This document shows, one piece after another, positions 1 to 9,785 of a stretch of 64,000 nucleotides of DNA. The position numbers and the translations under genes are program-made. The number at the start of each line of letters is the position of its first letter. Within the stretch, counting starts at the first letter, position 1. Source of the stretch: Ruminococcaceae bacterium UBA3753 (GTDB taxonomy: Bacteria > Bacillota > Clostridia > Oscillospirales > Acutalibacteraceae); the NCBI GenBank assembly GCA_002372375.1, contig DFGJ01000038.1, forward strand, positions 1 to 64,000, given 5' to 3'. A model generated the notes under the pieces. It was not told the origin of the DNA. It made no database searches and saw only the letters and a program-made list of their open reading frames with translations.

Positions 1-292
1 GAATCTTCAAAAAACATTGCAAAAAACTGATGATTTAAATCATACCAAATATTAAAAGGTAGAGCTTACAAAGTCAAAAGCACTTATCACTAGGCTTTAG
101 CACATACTAAAATATTTTGGTGTGTAATCATAACCCGACTAGAACACATATACAAGACAAGCCAGCAACTAACTACAAAATTATTTTTATAGTAACTGCC
201 ATAATTTTAAATATGAATCTTCAAAAAACATTTCAAAAAACTGATGATTAAATCATACCAGGCATTCGAAGGTAGAGTTTACAAACTAAAAA
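1..292. repeat. Direct repeat pair downstream of alaS
   Basis: Two copies of an approximately 80-bp sequence lie at 1-80 and 215-292, with a period of 214. Both contain the stretches gaatcttcaaaaaaca and ctgatgatt, then aatcatacca, then ggtagag and a ttacaaa segment, with scattered substitutions and a one-base indel. The first copy starts at the window edge and may extend to the left. The 135 bases between the copies contain no gene that I can see. Confidence 0.75.
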
Positions 293-309
293 GTGACCAT
301 TTTCAAAAT

Positions 310-2913
310 TTAGTCTTCGTAAGCCAGAATAATTTCCGACATGATATCCTGAATTCTTTCATCACTGCTTATTGTACCTGTCGCGAAATCTTTTTTTCCC
401 CCACCCTTGCCGCCTGAAACTTCTAAAATCTTTTCAAGAACTTCATCGGCAAAAATACCCTTATTGATTAAAGTTTTACTCACAGAGACAGTCACTACAT
501 TTCTTTCTTTCTGTTCATTTACTAACACAACAAGATAATTCTTCAGATCTGACTTTACTTTATTCAAAATTTCTTTAAAAATGCTTGAAGGGCAATCCTT
601 TAATACGTCGACAACAACAGATACCCCATTAATATTTTTACTACACTTTAACAATTCCTTTACCCTTAAGTCCTTTAGTTCCGTACTCATTTTTTTTATC
701 ATTTCATCTTTTTTGCTGATGCTCTCGACCGTCTTACTGCAAACTTTTACCGGGTCTTTGCTATTTTTGCTACCCAAAATTTCAAGACATGTTTTAATAG
801 ATCTTTCAAAATTCTGGAAATACTTTATAGCACCTCTTCCTGTGACCGCCTCGATTCTTCTAACTCCAGAAGATACAGCACTCTCAGCCACTACTTTAAA
901 AATACAAAGCTCCGAGGTGCAATTCACGTGTGTTCCACCGCAAAGCTCGCTGGAGAAATCACCAATATTTACTACATTTACGATATTACCATATTTCTCA
1001 TTAAACAAAGCTATAGCACCTGAGTCTACAGCTTCCTTAAGAGACATAACCCTAGTCTCTACCTTCATATTTTCTAAAATTTTTTCATTGATCAAACTCT
1101 CAATTTTTAACAAATCCTCATCTGTGACTTTTCTAAAATGCTCAAAGTCAAAACGAATCTTATTATTCGTAACGAGCTGCCCAGCCTGCTTTACGTGACT
1201 ACCTAAGACAGAACGAAGAGCACTTTGAAGGAGGTGCGCACCCGTATGGTTCCTTTTTATATCATCTCTACGACTTTCAAATACTTTAAGTGTAACTTCA
1301 TCGCCCACTTCTAGTTCAATATTTTTATCTAAAACTTTATGCAAATAGATCCCGTCATTTGTCTTTATTGTATCTAAAATATCAATACAAAAATTATTGA
1401 AAATGACTTCTCCTGTATCACTAATTTGACCACCACCTTGTGCATAAAAAGGAGTCTTATCAAAAATTAGAAAAAGTGCAGCCTCTTCACCTTCCGTAGG
1501 TACTTTGCCTAAAAGTTTTGCTTTTTCTTCTAACTTTTCATAACCAACAAATTTCGTTTTTTCAAAATTCAAGCCATCAGTTTTATTGATTCTCCAGGTC
1601 TCAATATCACTATTTTTTCTAGCACTACGAGCCATATTCTTCTGTTTTAACAAAAGTTCGTTATATCTTGCTGAGTCTACTTTTATTCCTTTTTTATTCA
1701 AAACCTCCTTTAGAATATCTAAAGGCAGACCATATGTATCTGTTAATTTAAAAGCATTTTCACCGCTCAGAACGTCGTTTTTTATATTTTTTGTCAAATC
1801 ATCTAAGATTGCTAGTCCCCTACCTATGGTAGAAGAGAAATTTTCTTCTTCCTCATGAACGATATTAAAGATGCGCTCCCTGCACTCCTTTAAGTAAGGA
1901 TATGCTTCCTCGCTTTGATGCATAGAGCACGGGAGAATCCTTCTCAAAAAAGGTTCCTGTATGCCCAAAAATTTACCGTGAACAATTGCTCTTCTAATGA
2001 GCTTTTTTAGGACATAGCCCCGTCCCTCGTTAGACGGAATTATTCCGTCGGCTAGCATAAACATTATACTCCTAATATGATCCGTTATTATTCTTATGGA
2101 AACGTCATCTTTTTCGTTTTCACCGTACACTTTGTTTGATAATTTGCAAATAAATTCCAATATATTTTTGACAGTATCTACTAAAAAAATATTGTCAACA
2201 TTTTGTATAATGCAACCCAGGCGTTCCAACCCCATACCTGTATCTATATTGAACTGTTTTAGTTCAGAATAGTTGCCTTTGCCATCATTTTGAAACTGGG
2301 AAAAAACAAGATTCCAAAACTCCATGTAACGATCACAGTCGCACCCAGGCTTACAATTTTTTGAACCACAAGAATATTGCTCACCTTTGTCAAAATAAAG
2401 CTCAGTGCATGGTCCACAAGGTCCTTTGCCATGCTCCCAAAAATTATCACCTTTTCCTAATTTAACTATCTTTTTCTCCGGTATTCCAATTTCATTCTTC
2501 CAAAAATTAAAAGTTTCTTCATCTTTTTCATACACAGTTACCCACAATTTTTCTTCCGGCAGACCTATAGTTTTCGTGCAAAACTCCCAAGCCCAGAGAA
2601 TTGCCTCTTTTTTAAAGTAATCACCAAAAGAAAAATTGCCGAGCATTTCAAAGAAAGTGCCATGTCTTGCGGTTACCCCCACGCTTTCCAAGTCAGGAGT
2701 CCTAATACATTTTTGACACGTGACTACTCTATTACTTGGAGGGACACTTTCCCCTGTAAAATATTTCTTCATAGGTGCCATACCGGAATTGATTAAAAGA
2801 AGACTTTCGTCATTTTGAGGAATTAAAGAAAAACTTTCTAAACGCAAATGTTTCTTACTTTCAAAAAAAGATAAAAACCTTTCCCTGATTTCATTAATTC
2901 CCATCCACTGCAT
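310..2913 (-). CDS. alaS: Alanyl-tRNA synthetase
   Basis: Class II aminoacyl-tRNA synthetase that charges tRNA-Ala in the cytoplasm. The protein is 867 aa, the usual bacterial length. The aminoacylation core is at the N-terminus (MAPMKKYF and the CQKCIRTPDLE region near 65-77). The editing domain carries the zinc ligands HTGAH (556-560) and CGGTH (658-662). The Gly-rich GGKGGGKKD segment of the C-Ala domain lies near the C-terminus, so the enzyme appears complete and able to edit Ser- and Gly-mischarged tRNA. The ATG at 2913 is chosen because AGGAGA lies 8 nt upstream. It is the last gene of a minus-strand cluster below plsY and tdk. Upstream there is only about 70 nt, too little for a T-box leader. 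Confidence 0.98.
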   Translation of the reverse strand: MQWMGINEIRERFLSFFESKKHLRLESFSLIPQNDESLLLINSGMAPMKKYFTGESVPPSNRVVTCQKCIRTPDLESVGVTARHGTFFEMLGNFSFGDYFKKEAILWAWEFCTKTIGLPEEKLWVTVYEKDEETFNFWKNEIGIPEKKIVKLGKGDNFWEHGKGPCGPCTELYFDKGEQYSCGSKNCKPGCDCDRYMEFWNLVFSQFQNDGKGNYSELKQFNIDTGMGLERLGCIIQNVDNIFLVDTVKNILEFICKLSNKVYGENEKDDVSIRIITDHIRSIMFMLADGIIPSNEGRGYVLKKLIRRAIVHGKFLGIQEPFLRRILPCSMHQSEEAYPYLKECRERIFNIVHEEEENFSSTIGRGLAILDDLTKNIKNDVLSGENAFKLTDTYGLPLDILKEVLNKKGIKVDSARYNELLLKQKNMARSARKNSDIETWRINKTDGLNFEKTKFVGYEKLEEKAKLLGKVPTEGEEAALFLIFDKTPFYAQGGGQISDTGEVIFNNFCIDILDTIKTNDGIYLHKVLDKNIELEVGDEVTLKVFESRRDDIKRNHTGAHLLQSALRSVLGSHVKQAGQLVTNNKIRFDFEHFRKVTDEDLLKIESLINEKILENMKVETRVMSLKEAVDSGAIALFNEKYGNIVNVVNIGDFSSELCGGTHVNCTSELCIFKVVAESAVSSGVRRIEAVTGRGAIKYFQNFERSIKTCLEILGSKNSKDPVKVCSKTVESISKKDEMIKKMSTELKDLRVKELLKCSKNINGVSVVVDVLKDCPSSIFKEILNKVKSDLKNYLVVLVNEQKERNVVTVSVSKTLINKGIFADEVLEKILEVSGGKGGGKKDFATGTISSDERIQDIMSEIILAYED

Positions 2914-2983
2914 AAACAGACTCTCCTAAAATCAATAATGCACTACAGCTAAAACTCCCACATAAACTAGACATAACATCATT

Positions 2984-3571
2984 CTAAATAACCAGTTTTT
3001 CTTTTTGGTCAACACAAATAACCCCTTTTTTCCAACACTTATGGCACATTCCAATATATCTTTCGTTACCACCCAATTCTATCTGCCCCCCGCTGTATAC
3101 GACTTTATTGCCTACATATTTCGCATTCATTATGGCCTTTTTGCCACACAAACAAGGTGAAGGTATTTCACGTATGCAATCTGCCAGCTCAATGAGCCTT
3201 TTGCTCCCTTCGAAAAGTTGGCCCATATAATCTGTCTTTAAGCCATAGCACATTACCATCGCAGAGAAATCAGCTATTTCACGTAGCTCATTAACTTGAA
3301 GAAAAGTCAAAAACTGAGCTTCATCCACTATTATAACATCATAATTTTTCACATGAGGCACTCCGGATTTTATACTGTTCTCAGGTTTCAACACCACAGC
3401 CTCTTTTGAAAGCCCTATCCTAGATCTGATCAAAGCCTTGCCATCTCGCGTGTCCAAAGACGGCTTTAGGAGCAGAACCTTCTTCCCATGCTCTTTAAAG
3501 CTAAATTCCTTTATCAAAGCACACGCCGTTTTGCTTGAACCCATCACACCATAATAAAAATACATCTTCAT
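2984..3571 (-). CDS. tdk: Thymidine kinase (TK1 type)
   Basis: Phosphorylates thymidine to dTMP in the salvage pathway. The protein is 195 aa from the preferred ATG at 3571, which has AAGAGGT about 12 nt upstream. A longer reading from 3601 would overlap the end of plsY. The family features are the P-loop YGVMGSSKT (7-15), the VDEAQF segment (82-87) and a zinc-binding set C140-x-C142 plus C176-x2-C179. One oddity is that the residue before the P-loop lysine is Ser (SSKT), where GK is usual in TK1-type kinases. It follows plsY after 10 nt and precedes alaS, so the three are probably one transcript. Confidence 0.92.
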   Translation of the reverse strand: MKMYFYYGVMGSSKTACALIKEFSFKEHGKKVLLLKPSLDTRDGKALIRSRIGLSKEAVVLKPENSIKSGVPHVKNYDVIIVDEAQFLTFLQVNELREIADFSAMVMCYGLKTDYMGQLFEGSKRLIELADCIREIPSPCLCGKKAIMNAKYVGNKVVYSGGQIELGGNERYIGMCHKCWKKGVICVDQKEKLVI

Positions 3572-3581
3572 AGGAAAAAAA

Positions 3582-4277
3582 TTACCTCTTGGCCAAACCA
3601 ATTTTATACTCTGTATGATTTTTTATTCTTTTAATGTTGCTCGAATGCTTATAGACAACCAAAACCGATATAAAACACAAAAGCAAAGTTGTAGCCGCAA
3701 TATAACGAAAATCACGCTTTTCCACAAAGCCCAAGATAAAATTAAAAACAGGTAACGAAAGCGTGCCTACGATAGAAGAAAGTGAAACTATTTTAGAAAG
3801 CATTATAACCATGAGGAATGTAAATAATGCTAATAAAGAGACCCTAAAATCGAAAATAAGGGTCAAAGGGAGCAGACATAAAACAGCCTTTCCACCTTTG
3901 AAATGAAAAAAGCAAGGGTAAATATGTCCAAAAATAACAAAAATACCAGTCAGAAGTATGGCGACGGAACCAAAAAAAGACGAAAAAGCGGAATCCGCGT
4001 CGACCTTAAAGAGATAAGCGTTAATAATCGCTTTAGCCAAACACAAGGGAATCACAGTTTTTAAAGAGTCGCCAAAAAATGTTAAAACAGCAGGCCAAAA
4101 TCCAACAGTTCTTAAAACATTTGTAAACCCCGCATTGCCACTCCCCATGGATCGGATATCCTTTTCGACGCCAAAAAGCCTCGTAACGACTATCGACGAA
4201 TTGAAACTCCCAAACAGGTAGCCCACTATCGGCAAAATAAATAACAGCAAAACTGTTCCCATCAAAAACGGTGACAT
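3582..4277 (-). CDS. plsY: Glycerol-3-phosphate acyltransferase PlsY
   Basis: Membrane acyltransferase that moves the acyl group from acyl-phosphate to glycerol-3-phosphate, the first step of phospholipid synthesis. The 231-aa protein has several hydrophobic segments and the PlsY motifs: GSFNSS near residue 23, DIRSMGSGNAGFTN near 39-52, and HFKGGKAV in the middle. The annotatable GTG at 4289 lies in the likely ribosome-binding region. The ATG at 4277 has AGGTG 9 nt upstream and is preferred. It is the first gene of the plsY-tdk-alaS cluster. Confidence 0.93.
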   Translation of the reverse strand: MSPFLMGTVLLLFILPIVGYLFGSFNSSIVVTRLFGVEKDIRSMGSGNAGFTNVLRTVGFWPAVLTFFGDSLKTVIPLCLAKAIINAYLFKVDADSAFSSFFGSVAILLTGIFVIFGHIYPCFFHFKGGKAVLCLLPLTLIFDFRVSLLALFTFLMVIMLSKIVSLSSIVGTLSLPVFNFILGFVEKRDFRYIAATTLLLCFISVLVVYKHSSNIKRIKNHTEYKIGLAKR

Positions 4278-4414
4278 GAAAAACAACACCTACGCATAAA
4301 GTTCCTGAATACCAACATATTATACAGACATAATAAAACTTTTTAAATTAAAAGTAAAGTCACAAAATTAAATAAACTGACATTAAATGCAAAATTGCGG
4401 TAAAAAAACAGTAA

Positions 4415-4444
4415 TTGACACTTTTTGTATGTTTGTGGTATATT
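4415..4444 (+). promoter_or_regulatory. Sigma-A type promoter for the SstT-like gene
   Basis: TTGACA at 4415-4420 and TATATT at 4439-4444 are separated by 18 nt. Transcription would start near 4451. The promoter overlaps the first in-frame start codon of the downstream ORF, which supports the later GTG start at 4491. Confidence 0.75.
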
Positions 4445-4490
4445 GTGTATTACTGCTGTGTGGAACACAAGTTTTGAGTTGGTGATTTTT

Positions 4491-5747
4491 GTGAACAGAT
4501 TGATAAAAAAGTGGTGCAAAACAAATCTTATCTTTAGGATAGTTTTTGCTTTGATTTTAGGGTCTGTTCTCGGTGTTTTTGCGCCAAGCTTAAGTGGAAT
4601 ATCGCATTTAGGTGAGGTGTTTGTAAGTGCGATGAAGGCGATAGCGCCGATCTTAGTCTTTTCAGTTGTCTGCTCCTCTGTTGCGCAAGCAAACGAAAAT
4701 ATAGGAAAACGATTTAGAACGGTGTTACTTTTGTACCTTACGAGCACTTTATTCGCTGCTGTAATTGCTGTTTTAGGATGTACTTTATTCCCTGTAAAAA
4801 TAGATTTAAGCTCCGTACAAAGTGTTGCTGTAGCTCAGGAGGCGCCGAGTAGCCTTTCGGAGATCTTGATCCACTTTTTAAAAAATATAGTTCAAAATCC
4901 TATAGTTTCTATGTCTAGTGGTAATTATTTAGGCATATTGTTTTGGGCAGTGGTCATTGGTTTTAGTATTAAGCAAGTTGCACGCGAGACTACTGTGCAA
5001 ATGCTTGCAGATTTATCTGGTGCTGTGTCTAAAATTGTGAAAGGTATCATTCAGTTGGCGCCGATAGGTATCTTGGGCCTTGTGTACAAAGCGGTTTGTG
5101 AGAGTGGGATAGAAGTTTTTAGTAATTATGGAAGGTTACTTTTATTGTTAACCGGCTGTATGTTGGCGTCAGTTTTTGTGGCGAATCCTGCAATTGTCTG
5201 GTTTGCTTTGAAGAGAAACCCATTTCCGCTTATCATGAAGTGCTTAAAAGAGAGCGGCATATCGGCATTTTTTACAAGAAGTTCGGCGGCAAATATACCT
5301 GTTAATATGCAATTATGTCAAAGGCTTGGTATCGACAAGGACTTTTATTCGGTTAGTATACCACTTGGGTCGTCACTTAATGTAACTGGTGCGACTATTA
5401 CTATAACTGTTATGGCTCTCACGGTGTGTTATTCTGTTGGGATGAAAGTGGATTTTTTTTCCTCGGTCTTGCTAGGCTTGTTAGCTTCAATAAGTGCACC
5501 AGGTACACCAGGAGTTACAGGCGGGTCGCTGCTGTTGATTCCAATGGCTTGTTCGCTGTTCGGAGTAGGAAACGATATTGCAATGCAGGCTGTAGGAGTA
5601 GGTTTTGTCATTGGAGTGGTCCAAGATTCTTTTGAAACTGCTCTTAACTCAAGTGGGGATGCGGTTTTTACAGCCACTGCGGAATATTACGATAGAAAAA
5701 AACAAGGTAAAGCGGTAAATTATTTGTGTGACGAAAAAGAAGAATAG
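4491..5747 (+). CDS. sstT: Na+/serine-threonine symporter (SstT type)
   Basis: Secondary transporter of the dicarboxylate/amino acid:cation symporter (DAACS) family, predicted to import Ser or Thr with sodium. The protein is 418 aa, close to the family length, and hydrophobic throughout. The substrate- and cation-binding hairpin and TM7/8 signatures are visible as FFTRSSAANIPVNM, then SIPLGSSLNVTGAT, then APGTPGVTGGS. These match SstT better than the glutamate carriers. The GTG at 4491 is chosen because GGTGA lies 5 nt upstream and the promoter overlaps the earlier ATG at 4425. It is transcribed alone, divergent from plsY and convergent with the DUF1667 gene. The substrate is inferred from family resemblance. 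Confidence 0.85.
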   Translation: MNRLIKKWCKTNLIFRIVFALILGSVLGVFAPSLSGISHLGEVFVSAMKAIAPILVFSVVCSSVAQANENIGKRFRTVLLLYLTSTLFAAVIAVLGCTLFPVKIDLSSVQSVAVAQEAPSSLSEILIHFLKNIVQNPIVSMSSGNYLGILFWAVVIGFSIKQVARETTVQMLADLSGAVSKIVKGIIQLAPIGILGLVYKAVCESGIEVFSNYGRLLLLLTGCMLASVFVANPAIVWFALKRNPFPLIMKCLKESGISAFFTRSSAANIPVNMQLCQRLGIDKDFYSVSIPLGSSLNVTGATITITVMALTVCYSVGMKVDFFSSVLLGLLASISAPGTPGVTGGSLLLIPMACSLFGVGNDIAMQAVGVGFVIGVVQDSFETALNSSGDAVFTATAEYYDRKKQGKAVNYLCDEKEE

Positions 5748-6064
5748 CAGTGTCGATTTATAGGTGACTGCGTGTCTGTCCTTGGATTTGTAGCATAGAA
5801 GTTAGATGTGTTTGAAAAGACGGCAAAATACTAAGAGTTAAAGGCAGTTTTAGTGATCAGATTCACAATTTTTTGTTCACGAGGTGTAGTTTGGCTCTTG
5901 CACCTATTTTAGTACTGCATAAGGAGTAGTAAAACTGGCGGGGAAAAACGGGCAACTGAAATTTTAAGTGTTCTACATATTTTAAGTACTTTTATATTAT
6001 TTGGATGTTTGTCTTTTGTAGTCTCATCTTACCTATCCAAACACAACCAATTCATTTCAAATAA
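5748..6064. other. Spacer between convergent genes
   Basis: 317 bases between the ends of the SstT-like gene and the DUF1667 gene. I see no open frame of note, no tRNA and no convincing terminator hairpin with a T-run on either strand. Confidence 0.6.
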
Positions 6065-6436
6065 CTAGTAATGTAAGGTACAACCCTTTTGTTTGATATT
6101 CATAGTGGCTACGAGATCTGCCCCTGTGTTTAGTATGTTTTTTATTACCACTTTACCTATATGTACAGGAGCTTCTACGGAACAAATTCTCACTTCGTCC
6201 ATACATTTTTTAATCATTTCTCTATTGATAGCATAGCTGGTTTTCACGGGGACAATATCGTACACGCCATTGTGTACTTTTACTGTTGAAGTTAGTATTC
6301 TCTTTGGATGATCGACTTCAGCTAAAGCAAACGCTTCACCCATTTTACAGCAGTTCCCGATGACAACTTTCTTTGTTGTATCTGCTACAATACGGCAGCT
6401 TCTGGGACAACACAAGCAAATTACATTTTTTCTCAA
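6065..6436 (-). CDS. DUF1667 family protein
   Basis: 123-aa cysteine-rich protein of the DUF1667 family. This family usually sits directly behind a GlpA-like dehydrogenase and a GlpB-like FAD/NAD oxidoreductase, and is thought to help electron transfer from them. The N-terminal cysteine cluster is visible (C7, C9, C10, C14, then GNCCKMGEA at 27-35), followed by the family's HPKRILTSTV segment. The start is TTG at 6436, with AGGAGA 6 nt upstream. In this window it is separated from the two oxidoreductases (7062-9785, same strand) by about 625 bases of empty sequence, so cotranscription is uncertain. The biochemical role is inferred from the family context only. Confidence 0.8.
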   Translation of the reverse strand: MRKNVICLCCPRSCRIVADTTKKVVIGNCCKMGEAFALAEVDHPKRILTSTVKVHNGVYDIVPVKTSYAINREMIKKCMDEVRICSVEAPVHIGKVVIKNILNTGADLVATMNIKQKGCTLHY

Positions 6437-7061
6437 AAATATTCTCCTAAAAAAAAGATGTCGTTAAGAACAAATTACTATTTCACACTAACATTTTTAC
6501 TATTTTTTAATGAAGAGGGCACAATTTTCCTCCCCACAAAACCATTTTTTAAACGAATTATAGGAGAACGATACTGTGGAAACATTTTAGCAAATTTAGG
6601 TGAAATTGTAACGAAGAAATTAATTTGGACTGATTGAAGAAAACACACAAAAATTTACTTTTAGAATTATGAATTTTTTTAATATGCTTCTATTTCAAAA
6701 AAATATTGCACTATTTTTGTTTTTGTTAATAGATATATGATTTATTGCTAAATTTATGAGTAAATTAAAAACCCGGTAGGACTAGAATTACTTTAAAAAA
6801 TTTATTCATAAAACTGTTCGCTAATTGTTCGGTTAGACTTGAGAGCACAGCAATTTATATCATAGTGTACTCTTATTATTACTTATTTAAATAAAAAATA
6901 AATCTATACTAGGATAACGAAACTAGTATGAATATAACTCATTTATTGTATTTTTTATATATTAACCAATTTTCCTACATACTGTCTCTTAAATAGTTCT
7001 CGAATAATTCAAAATTTTATTTAAAGCTTTATTGTGAAGGATAGGAACCAAAAGATTCGGT
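6437..7061. other. Spacer inside the oxidoreductase cluster
   Basis: 625 very AT-rich bases between the oxidoreductase pair and the DUF1667 gene. Apart from the RBS of the DUF1667 gene (6442-6449 region), I see no gene, tRNA or repeat. It could hold a decayed gene, but no recognisable remnant was found. Confidence 0.55.
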
Positions 7062-8327
7062 TTACAAACATTCTGATAGGCTAACGCATAAATTATCACT
7101 GTCAGTGTTTTCAAAGTCTTTTATCAGCAGCGTGAATTTCTCAATATTAGAAGGTACCACATTAGTTCTTATTTTTTTCACAATTTTTTTGTCAGAAAAC
7201 TCAAAAGAAAAAACGACCTTACCTAGGGGCTTTTTTACTTTTACAAATATTTCTATCAGTTTATCACTATCTTGGTTAATGGTTAATCGTTGTGGAACAA
7301 TAAATTTTATGTTATCACCGGGCTTTAAGTATACAATTTTGCCGTTTTCCAAAAAAGAATGTGGAAATTTTTTTATAAATTTTGCAACACTATATCCTAA
7401 TTTTAGAGCATCTTTTGTTACGAAGTCAACTATATTGTGAATATAAACATTGTTTCCACATGCATAAATTCCAGGGATCGATGTTTGCATGTACTGATCT
7501 ACAATTGGGCCATTTGTTAAATGATCTAATTTTAAAGAATCATTGCAGCAAAAGAGACTATTTTCAGGAACCAAATCTATAGCATATAGTAAGGTATCTA
7601 ATTCGATGTAATTAAATTTTTTTGAACCTGATGCTGTTTCACTGACTTCTATTCCTTTAATTCTTTTTTTCCCAATAATACGTGATATATTTTTTGAGTA
7701 AAAAATAGGTATAGTGTAATCTGTACGACATAAATATTCGTCACGCAAAGGACCTCGGCAATACGGAAAAGGTTCTACTACACAAAGAACCTTAGCGCCT
7801 TCTTGTGCTAGTCTGCGTGCTACCGTGAGGCCAACGATATTACTACCAAAGATGGCCACACTTTTTCCAGGCAAATATCCATATCGGTTTACAATTTTTT
7901 GAGCTGCCCCCGCGCTCATTATCCCAGCGGGACGTGAACCTGGAATAATAAGGTTACCTAAAGGTAGTTCGTAGCAACCTGTAGCTATAACAAGCGCCTT
8001 AAAGCTAATTCTAAAAGTACCAAATTTTGTATTGACTGCATATACCGATCTATTTTTAAAATCAATGTCTAAAACAGTGGTATAAAAAAATATCTTTGTA
8101 TAAGAAAAATTGAGCATATTAAACAAGTGACTTGCATACTCTGGTCCGGTAAGATCTTCTTTAAAAATAATAGAACCGAATCCAGAATGTATACACTGGT
8201 TAAGTATGCCACCAAAACTTTCCCCTTTTTCCAGTATAACAACATTTTTAACACCATGTTCCGTTGCCGCGTATGCACTTGAAATTCCGCCGGCGCCAGC
8301 ACCAATTATAAGTAGATCAGTATTCAT
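7062..8327 (-). CDS. FAD/NAD(P)-dependent oxidoreductase, GlpB-like partner
   Basis: 421-aa flavoprotein of the pyridine nucleotide-disulfide oxidoreductase superfamily. An FAD-binding GAGAGG (8-13) starts the protein. GGILNQCIHSGFG follows near 39-51, a second dinucleotide fold (VAIFGSNIVGLTVARRL) lies mid-protein, and the flavin-contacting YACGNNVYIHNIVDFV is near 290-305. This order matches the enzyme encoded between GlpA-like and DUF1667 genes in many Clostridia, proposed to reoxidise glycerol-3-phosphate or a similar 2-hydroxy acid. The ATG at 8327 lies 27 nt after the GlpA-like gene, so the two are cotranscribed. The RBS is weak (GGGA about 13 nt upstream). The substrate is not known. 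Confidence 0.83.
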   Translation of the reverse strand: MNTDLLIIGAGAGGISSAYAATEHGVKNVVILEKGESFGGILNQCIHSGFGSIIFKEDLTGPEYASHLFNMLNFSYTKIFFYTTVLDIDFKNRSVYAVNTKFGTFRISFKALVIATGCYELPLGNLIIPGSRPAGIMSAGAAQKIVNRYGYLPGKSVAIFGSNIVGLTVARRLAQEGAKVLCVVEPFPYCRGPLRDEYLCRTDYTIPIFYSKNISRIIGKKRIKGIEVSETASGSKKFNYIELDTLLYAIDLVPENSLFCCNDSLKLDHLTNGPIVDQYMQTSIPGIYACGNNVYIHNIVDFVTKDALKLGYSVAKFIKKFPHSFLENGKIVYLKPGDNIKFIVPQRLTINQDSDKLIEIFVKVKKPLGKVVFSFEFSDKKIVKKIRTNVVPSNIEKFTLLIKDFENTDSDNLCVSLSECL

Positions 8328-8354
8328 AACTTTTTTAAAATTCCCTAGATGTAT

Positions 8355-9785
8355 TTATCTAATTTTTTCTAGCAAAATCGTGCTATCTGCTGAATCAAAG
8401 CAAATCTCACGTTTATCTAAATTGCATCTTCTTGAAATTATATCAATAATTTGTGGTGTACAATAGCTTCCCTGACATTTTCCCATACCTGCTCTGCACC
8501 TTCTCTTGATGCCACAAATTGTAGGAACAGAAAAAGACCTATCTATAGCGTCCAAAATTTCACCTTCCGTTATTTTTTCACAACTACAAATTATTTTACC
8601 AAAAGCTTTATTATTTTTAACTAAATTGTGCTTTTCTTTATTCGATAATTCTAGGAAATTTATCCTTTTACGAATAGGATTAAAGTTAGACTTTTTATTA
8701 AGAGTAAGACCAGATTCCTTTAAAATCAGAACCACATCTTCAGCTATTGCTGGAGCGCAGGCTAGGCCAGGTGATTTTATTCCTGCAACATCGATAAAAT
8801 TTTTTAATTTTGTATAATTTTTTATTATAAAGTCACCAGTAGATGGTATAGCTCTTATACCAGCATAATTTTTCAAGGTTTCATTAAAATCAATTTTATT
8901 ACTAGTATTCTTTGCTGCTCGAAATATATGTGTTAAACCAGAATTTTTTGTGGACACATCATCTTTGTCAACAACATCTTCAGCATCGGGACCAATAAAT
9001 AAGTTGCCATGAACTGTTTTACTAACTAATACTCCCTTACCTCTTAAAGTAGGACACTGAAAAATAGTTCGACTGAATAAACTGCCTTGACTTTTATTGA
9101 ATATAATATACTCTCCTAACCTAGGAGATATTGAGAAGCTTTTTTGTAAAACCATGTTGTGTATTTTATCTGCATAAATTCCAGCAGCATTGACTAAAAA
9201 TTTTGTTTGAAAAACTTTCCCAAATCCCGTATAAACTAAAAAAGTTTCTTTATATTTTTCTATTTTAGTGACTTCGCTGTTTAGAAGAAGTTCACCCCCG
9301 TTAGCAATCCCATTCTCAAAGAGCGCAATAGTGTATTGAAATGGACAAACAATAGAACTGGTTTTTGCACGCAATGAAGCAATTATACTGGTACTTAAAT
9401 TTGGTTCTAACTGCAGAGTTTTATCTTTTCCTAGTATTTCTAGTCCTACCACGCCATTTTTTTTACCGTTTTTATATAAATTTTCTAAAGTTTTAATATC
9501 TTTCGTGTTGAAAGCAATAACAAGTGCCTCATTATTCTCATAGGGAACATCTAATTCCGCACAACTGTTTTTGTACATTTTATTCCCACTAACGTTGTAC
9601 TTAGCCATAAAGCTACCGGGAGCAGGATCAAAACCAGCGTGAATAATAGCTGAATTTGCTTTTGTTGCTCCCATTGCGACGTCATTTTCTTTATCTAAAA
9701 CAAGTATGCTGAGATCGTATTTAGTAAGTTCCCTAAAAATCGAACCACCTATTACACCTGCACCAATTATTATGACATCATACAT
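8355..9785 (-). CDS. GlpA-like FAD-dependent dehydrogenase with BFD [2Fe-2S] domain
   Basis: 476-aa protein of the DAO/GlpA family (glycerol-3-phosphate dehydrogenase or L-2-hydroxyglutarate oxidase-like). The N-terminal FAD fold reads MYDVIIIGAGVIGGSI, and GIRAIPSTGDFII with GIKSPGLACAPAIAE are family segments of the C-terminal half. The last 80 residues form a BFD-like iron-sulfur domain with C400-x-C402 and the AGMGKCQGSYC segment (C437, C442). It heads a minus-strand pair with the downstream FAD/NAD enzyme. No glpK or glpF is nearby. The ATG at 9785 gives the canonical MYDV start. A TTG at 9797 with AGGT just upstream is an alternative. The exact substrate cannot be set from sequence. Confidence 0.83.
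   Translation of the reverse strand: MYDVIIIGAGVIGGSIFRELTKYDLSILVLDKENDVAMGATKANSAIIHAGFDPAPGSFMAKYNVSGNKMYKNSCAELDVPYENNEALVIAFNTKDIKTLENLYKNGKKNGVVGLEILGKDKTLQLEPNLSTSIIASLRAKTSSIVCPFQYTIALFENGIANGGELLLNSEVTKIEKYKETFLVYTGFGKVFQTKFLVNAAGIYADKIHNMVLQKSFSISPRLGEYIIFNKSQGSLFSRTIFQCPTLRGKGVLVSKTVHGNLFIGPDAEDVVDKDDVSTKNSGLTHIFRAAKNTSNKIDFNETLKNYAGIRAIPSTGDFIIKNYTKLKNFIDVAGIKSPGLACAPAIAEDVVLILKESGLTLNKKSNFNPIRKRINFLELSNKEKHNLVKNNKAFGKIICSCEKITEGEILDAIDRSFSVPTICGIKRRCRAGMGKCQGSYCTPQIIDIISRRCNLDKREICFDSADSTILLEKIR

Noticed and set aside
581..1198. 205-codon plus-strand frame opposite alaS
   Set aside because: It is antisense to a well-conserved part of alaS, has no RBS and no family features.
2914..2983. 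T-box leader for alaS
   Set aside because: Only about 70 nt separate alaS from tdk, and no T-box sequence is present.
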